A stretch of 59,181 nt of DNA, taken from the NCBI GenBank assembly GCA_017620915.1, contig JAFZSK010000107.1, forward strand, positions 1 through 59,181, read 5' to 3'. The notes below the pieces were generated by a model. That model saw nothing but the letters and a program-made list of their open reading frames with translations, was not told the origin of the DNA and did not search any database. Made by a program: the position numbers and the translations under genes. Position 1 is the stretch's first letter. Each line of letters opens with the position of its first letter. The stretch comes from Clostridia bacterium (GTDB taxonomy: Bacteria; Bacillota; Clostridia; UBA1212; UBA1255). Below are positions 56,762 through 59,181 of the stretch, piece by piece.

Positions 56762-56848
56762 GTTTTTTACCTCCATACCAAAATTCCTCGGTCAGGCCGC
56801 CGCTAAATTATCGCCCGTTTTCGGGGGCCGGCAACCGGACGTTGGTAA

Positions 56849-56877
56849 ATTGTACTGCAAATCGTGCGCGTTGTCAA
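56849..56877 (-). promoter_or_regulatory. Consensus promoter of the opp operon
   Basis: TTGACA (perfect) and TACAAT are separated by 17 bases on the minus strand, about 90 bases before oppA. Confidence 0.85.
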
Positions 56878-56878
56878 C

Positions 56879-56924
56879 AAAAAAATATAGATAAATTCGA
56901 CTTTTTTGCGAATCTACCTATATT
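56879..56924 (-). terminator. AT-rich hairpin with T tract upstream of the opp promoter
   Basis: Sixteen-base arms (AATATAGGTAGATTCG and CGAATTTATCTATATT on the minus strand, two mismatches) with an A-rich loop are followed by a run of T. It probably ends the transcript of the gene at 56988-57587. It directly adjoins the opp -35 box, so an operator role is an alternative. Confidence 0.6.
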
Positions 56925-56987
56925 ATTTATAGATTTGACCGTGTCCGGCGCTTTCCGGACCCTTGAAAAAGCCGGTCAGGACGCGGT

Positions 56988-57587
56988 TTACGCGTTGTCC
57001 CCGCCTCCGGCTGTGTCCGGCGCGACCCCGGCGCTCTCCAGCATCGCGACGCTTTTTCGTGCGAGAAACGCCCCGAGCACCGCGCCGAAAAACAGCAGCG
57101 AAGCCGCAATATATACTCCGTCGCCCGCGGTGAACGGCCGCTTTTCAACGCCGCTGAGCTTTAGAACAAACGCCAGCAGTATGCCGGACAGGTTCCAGCC
57201 CGCCAGCAGCATCGTCACGAACGAACATTTGGCCACGCGGTCGCTCATTTTTTCTTTGCGTTCGCGGATCACCGGGAGTTTCGAGGTGAGCAGGTAGTAC
57301 ACCGCCACGCAAAGATAAGCGAGCGGCAGCGTGCAGATCACCATCGGCAACACCGTATAGTACTGCGAAGCAAATCCTTTGTTGCCGACTAAAGCGAGTC
57401 CGAGGACCAGCGTCAATACCGCCAGCACGGCGCACGCGGTCAACGACCGTATCCCCCGCCCCGCTTCCTCCGCGCTCTTTTCGAACACGTAGTATTTGCC
57501 TTTATACACGGGTTTAGTGACCAGTTTGCCGTTCTTGTCTTTAACGTTTTCCAGCCGGTAGTCGCCGACGTATCTTCTGCTGACCAT
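56988..57587 (-). CDS. Four-segment membrane protein of unknown function
   Basis: This 199-residue protein has a soluble N-terminus with YVGDYRLENVKDKNGKLVTKPVYKGKYYVF, which looks like a short conserved beta segment, and four hydrophobic segments after it. The last segment is followed by a short Gly/Ala tail. I do not recognise a function. It follows pncB by six bases and has AAGGAG upstream of its ATG, so it is probably transcribed with pncB. Confidence 0.72.
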   Translation of the reverse strand: MVSRRYVGDYRLENVKDKNGKLVTKPVYKGKYYVFEKSAEEAGRGIRSLTACAVLAVLTLVLGLALVGNKGFASQYYTVLPMVICTLPLAYLCVAVYYLLTSKLPVIRERKEKMSDRVAKCSFVTMLLAGWNLSGILLAFVLKLSGVEKRPFTAGDGVYIAASLLFFGAVLGAFLARKSVAMLESAGVAPDTAGGGDNA

Positions 57588-57593
57588 GGTGCT

Positions 57594-58796
57594 TTACTCC
57601 TTCTCCTTCTCCCTCTCGAGCCGGAAGGTCACCGAGCGCTTCAGATATTCCAGATAATCCGCGTCGCGGCACATTGCCTTCCCGGGCGTATCGGAGAGTT
57701 TGGCCACCGGGCGGCCGTTGACGTACTGCAGCTTGATGACGATGTTCAGCGCATGCTCGCAGGTGTCGTTGGACACGAAGGTCCCGATGCCGAAAGAGAC
57801 TTTGGTCTTGTCGCGGAAATAGTCGTACAGCTTCTGCGCGCGGTCAAAATCGAGGCTGTCGCTGAACAGCAGCAGTTTGGTCCGGGGGTCAACGCCGTAT
57901 TTTTTGTAATGGGCAATGATCTTTTCGCCCCATTCGTACGGGTCGCCGCTGTCGTGGCGGACGCCGGTGTAGTTGTTGACCATCGCGCGGTTGAAGTCGA
58001 GCAGGAACAGGTCGGTGGTCACCGTGTCGGTCAGAGCGGTCCCGTTGTCCCCGTCGTACTCCGAATACCAGTCCTTCATGGCGTAGTGGTTGGTATACGC
58101 CAGCGGAATGGAGTCGATGCCCTGATACATCTGCACGAATTCGTGGGCGTACGTGCCGATCGGCGTGACGTTGTACTTCATGGCGAGATACACGTTGGAG
58201 GTGCCGACGCAGTTTTTGGTCTCGGTAACAAAGCGGCGGACAACGGTGTCCTGCCACTCGCGGGACAGCCGCCGGCGGCAACCGAACTCGGCGAACTTGA
58301 ACGTATACGTGCCGTCGTTCATGGCCCGGATCTTGGCGTTCAGGCGCGCTTCGGCGGAGCTGCGCAGCGTATCGTAGTCAAATGCCATGCGGAAGTACAC
58401 TTCGTTGATGATCTCCAGCAGATAGATCTCGAACTGCATCGCGGAGAACAGCGGGCCGTCAACGACCACCTTCAGCTCGCCGTCTTCCCCCAGTTCGATC
58501 GTGACGTAATCGCGGATCGGATGCCAGAGGCGGAGGAACTCCACGTAGTCTCTTTTTATAAAACGGATGGAACGCAGGTAATCCAGCTCAGCTTTTGTGA
58601 ATCTGAGCGAGCAGAGGTGATCCACCTGCGCCTTGATCTCGTCGGCCATTTCGGGCGTGAAGACAACGTCTTTGTTGCGGCATTTGAAGTAATACTGCCC
58701 GCAGAGGTCGGTGTGCTTGTGGAAGATCACCTGGTCCATATTGAATTTGTAAAGGTCGGTGTCGAGCAGGGATACAACGATGGGTGCGAGTTTCAT
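57594..58796 (-). CDS. pncB: Nicotinate phosphoribosyltransferase
   Basis: This 400-residue enzyme joins nicotinate and PRPP to form nicotinate mononucleotide in NAD salvage. Family landmarks are SLLDTDLYKFNMDQVIFHKH at the start, FRMAF near residue 130, FAEFGCRRRLSREWQ, GTSNVYLAMKYNVTPIGTYAHEFVQMYQ, and HDSGDPYEWGEKI, which contains the phosphate-binding region. I placed the start at the ATG of MKLAPIVVS (58796), with AAGGA upstream; the frame stays open further upstream across the tRNA gene, but that part is not protein-coding. The product is complete. Confidence 0.95.
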   Translation of the reverse strand: MKLAPIVVSLLDTDLYKFNMDQVIFHKHTDLCGQYYFKCRNKDVVFTPEMADEIKAQVDHLCSLRFTKAELDYLRSIRFIKRDYVEFLRLWHPIRDYVTIELGEDGELKVVVDGPLFSAMQFEIYLLEIINEVYFRMAFDYDTLRSSAEARLNAKIRAMNDGTYTFKFAEFGCRRRLSREWQDTVVRRFVTETKNCVGTSNVYLAMKYNVTPIGTYAHEFVQMYQGIDSIPLAYTNHYAMKDWYSEYDGDNGTALTDTVTTDLFLLDFNRAMVNNYTGVRHDSGDPYEWGEKIIAHYKKYGVDPRTKLLLFSDSLDFDRAQKLYDYFRDKTKVSFGIGTFVSNDTCEHALNIVIKLQYVNGRPVAKLSDTPGKAMCRDADYLEYLKRSVTFRLEREKEKE

Positions 58797-58839
58797 ATGA
58801 TCGGGTCCTTTCAGATTGGTTGAGTATGCCCTCTTTTCT

Positions 58840-58868
58840 ATTATTGCAGAAGGCGCCGCCGTTTGCAA
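58840..58868 (-). promoter_or_regulatory. Candidate promoter of pncB
   Basis: TTGCAA and AATAAT are separated by 17 bases on the minus strand, about 45 bases before pncB. Both boxes are imperfect. Confidence 0.4.
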
Positions 58869-58934
58869 GAGCAATATCTTTTCGATTGCCGTTTTCCGCC
58901 GTTTTTCTATAGCTTTTCCGCTGATTTTCTGCAG

Positions 58935-58961
58935 AAAAAAAAGAGCCGCTTTCGCGACTCT
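58935..58961 (-). terminator. Terminator of the rRNA/tRNA transcript
   Basis: On the minus strand AGAGTCGC, a GAAA loop and GCGGCTCT are followed by a run of T. It lies a few bases after the tRNA-Asn gene. Confidence 0.92.
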
Positions 58962-58966
58962 TTCCA

Positions 58967-59038
58967 ATCCACCTGTTGGGCTCGAACCAACAACCCTTCG
59001 GTTAACAGCCGAATGCTCTACCATTGAGCTAAGGAGGA
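58967..59038 (-). tRNA. tRNA-Asn (anticodon GUU), with irregular acceptor end
   Basis: The cloverleaf is clear on the minus strand: D stem GCTC/GAGC, anticodon stem TTCGG/CCGAA with loop CTGTTAA, and T stem GTTGG/CCAAC with loop TTCGAGC. The acceptor stem TCCTCCT/AGGTGGA has one internal T-T mismatch (position 4 with 69), and the discriminator base is T instead of the G expected for bacterial tRNA-Asn. No CCA is encoded. It follows the 5S rRNA gene by a few bases. Confidence 0.85.
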
Positions 59039-59045
59039 ATAAAGA

Positions 59046-59162
59046 TCCGGCGACTACATATTTTCACAGGTCGTCTCCAACCAACTATCGTCTGCACAAG
59101 AGAGCTTAACTGCTGTGTTCGGTATGGGAACAGGTGTGTCCTCTCCGTTATCGTCACCGGAA
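59046..59162 (-). rRNA. rrf: 5S ribosomal RNA
   Basis: On the minus strand the sequence begins TTCCGGTGACGATAACGG and contains the 5S landmarks ACACACCTGTTCCCATACC, GAACACAGCAGTTAAGC and the closing GTCGCCGGAT, which pairs with the start. The ends are estimated to within two or three bases. The 23S rRNA gene should lie just beyond the right edge. Confidence 0.93.
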
Positions 59163-59181
59163 GTATTAAAGGTGCCTCGGG

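Noticed and set aside
54215-56806. Open frame of 863 codons on the plus strand opposite oppA
   Set aside because: It mirrors the codon pattern of oppA, has no recognisable domain, and oppA is certain.
58797-59024. In-frame upstream extension of pncB
   Set aside because: It would read through the tRNA-Asn gene and its terminator; the ATG at 58796 gives the normal N-terminus of the family.

Overview
The window is a chromosome segment of a high-GC, Clostridia-like bacterium of the Bacillota. I infer the phylum from several hallmarks: an HrcA/CIRCE-controlled heat-shock operon, a PrkC/PrpC kinase-phosphatase pair, a YlbF/RicF-type protein, the small basic protein next to ftsA, many lipoproteins and a cohesin-dockerin pair. 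A gut-type uncultured lineage such as Christensenellales is possible but cannot be proven here. Every confident gene except one is on the minus strand. The right edge is the 3' end of an rRNA operon (5S rRNA, then tRNA-Asn), so nearly the whole segment is transcribed in the same direction as rRNA.

Layout from left to right (transcription mostly runs right to left). 1-4117: the start of an unknown gene, a GH1 beta-glucosidase, an AT-rich lipoprotein and a Fn3-like wall or membrane protein. 4140-7314: mutS and a YlbF-family gene. 7500-8330: the only plus-strand gene, an orphan ABC-2 permease. 8488-14356: a 1054-residue lipoprotein, a degenerate PyrF-like protein and a GH99/WbsX-like protein. 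14525-18276: the division operon ftsQ-sbp-ftsA-ftsZ. 18277-18871: a gene-free stretch packed with palindromes. 18872-31360: a tiny serpin-like gene and an aminotransferase, then the conserved block rpe-rsgA-prkC-prpC-rlmN-fmt-def-priA, then a P-loop protein and a metallophosphoesterase. 31374-35623: a cohesin-bearing membrane protein and a dockerin-bearing membrane protein. 35812-36035: a tandem array of hairpins. 36042-39683: a lipoprotein, a large one-pass membrane protein and an XRE/sigma-4 fusion regulator. 39853-44782: hrcA-grpE-dnaK-dnaJ. 45006-48565: a lipoprotein, a deacetylase-like protein and a small membrane protein. 48687-56761: an oppABCDF peptide transporter. 56988-58796: a membrane protein and pncB.

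How the genes work together. The core consists of translation, division, replication restart and stress genes in familiar operons. The accessory genes are mostly about the cell surface and polysaccharide or peptide use: a glucosidase, GH-like proteins, lipoproteins, a peptide importer and a possible minimal cohesin-dockerin assembly. The most unusual signals are the 53-bp-period hairpin array, the adjacent cohesin and dockerin membrane proteins, a 106-residue gene that preserves only the C-terminal part of a serpin, a PyrF homologue that has lost its catalytic residues, and the regulator fusion translationally coupled to a membrane partner.
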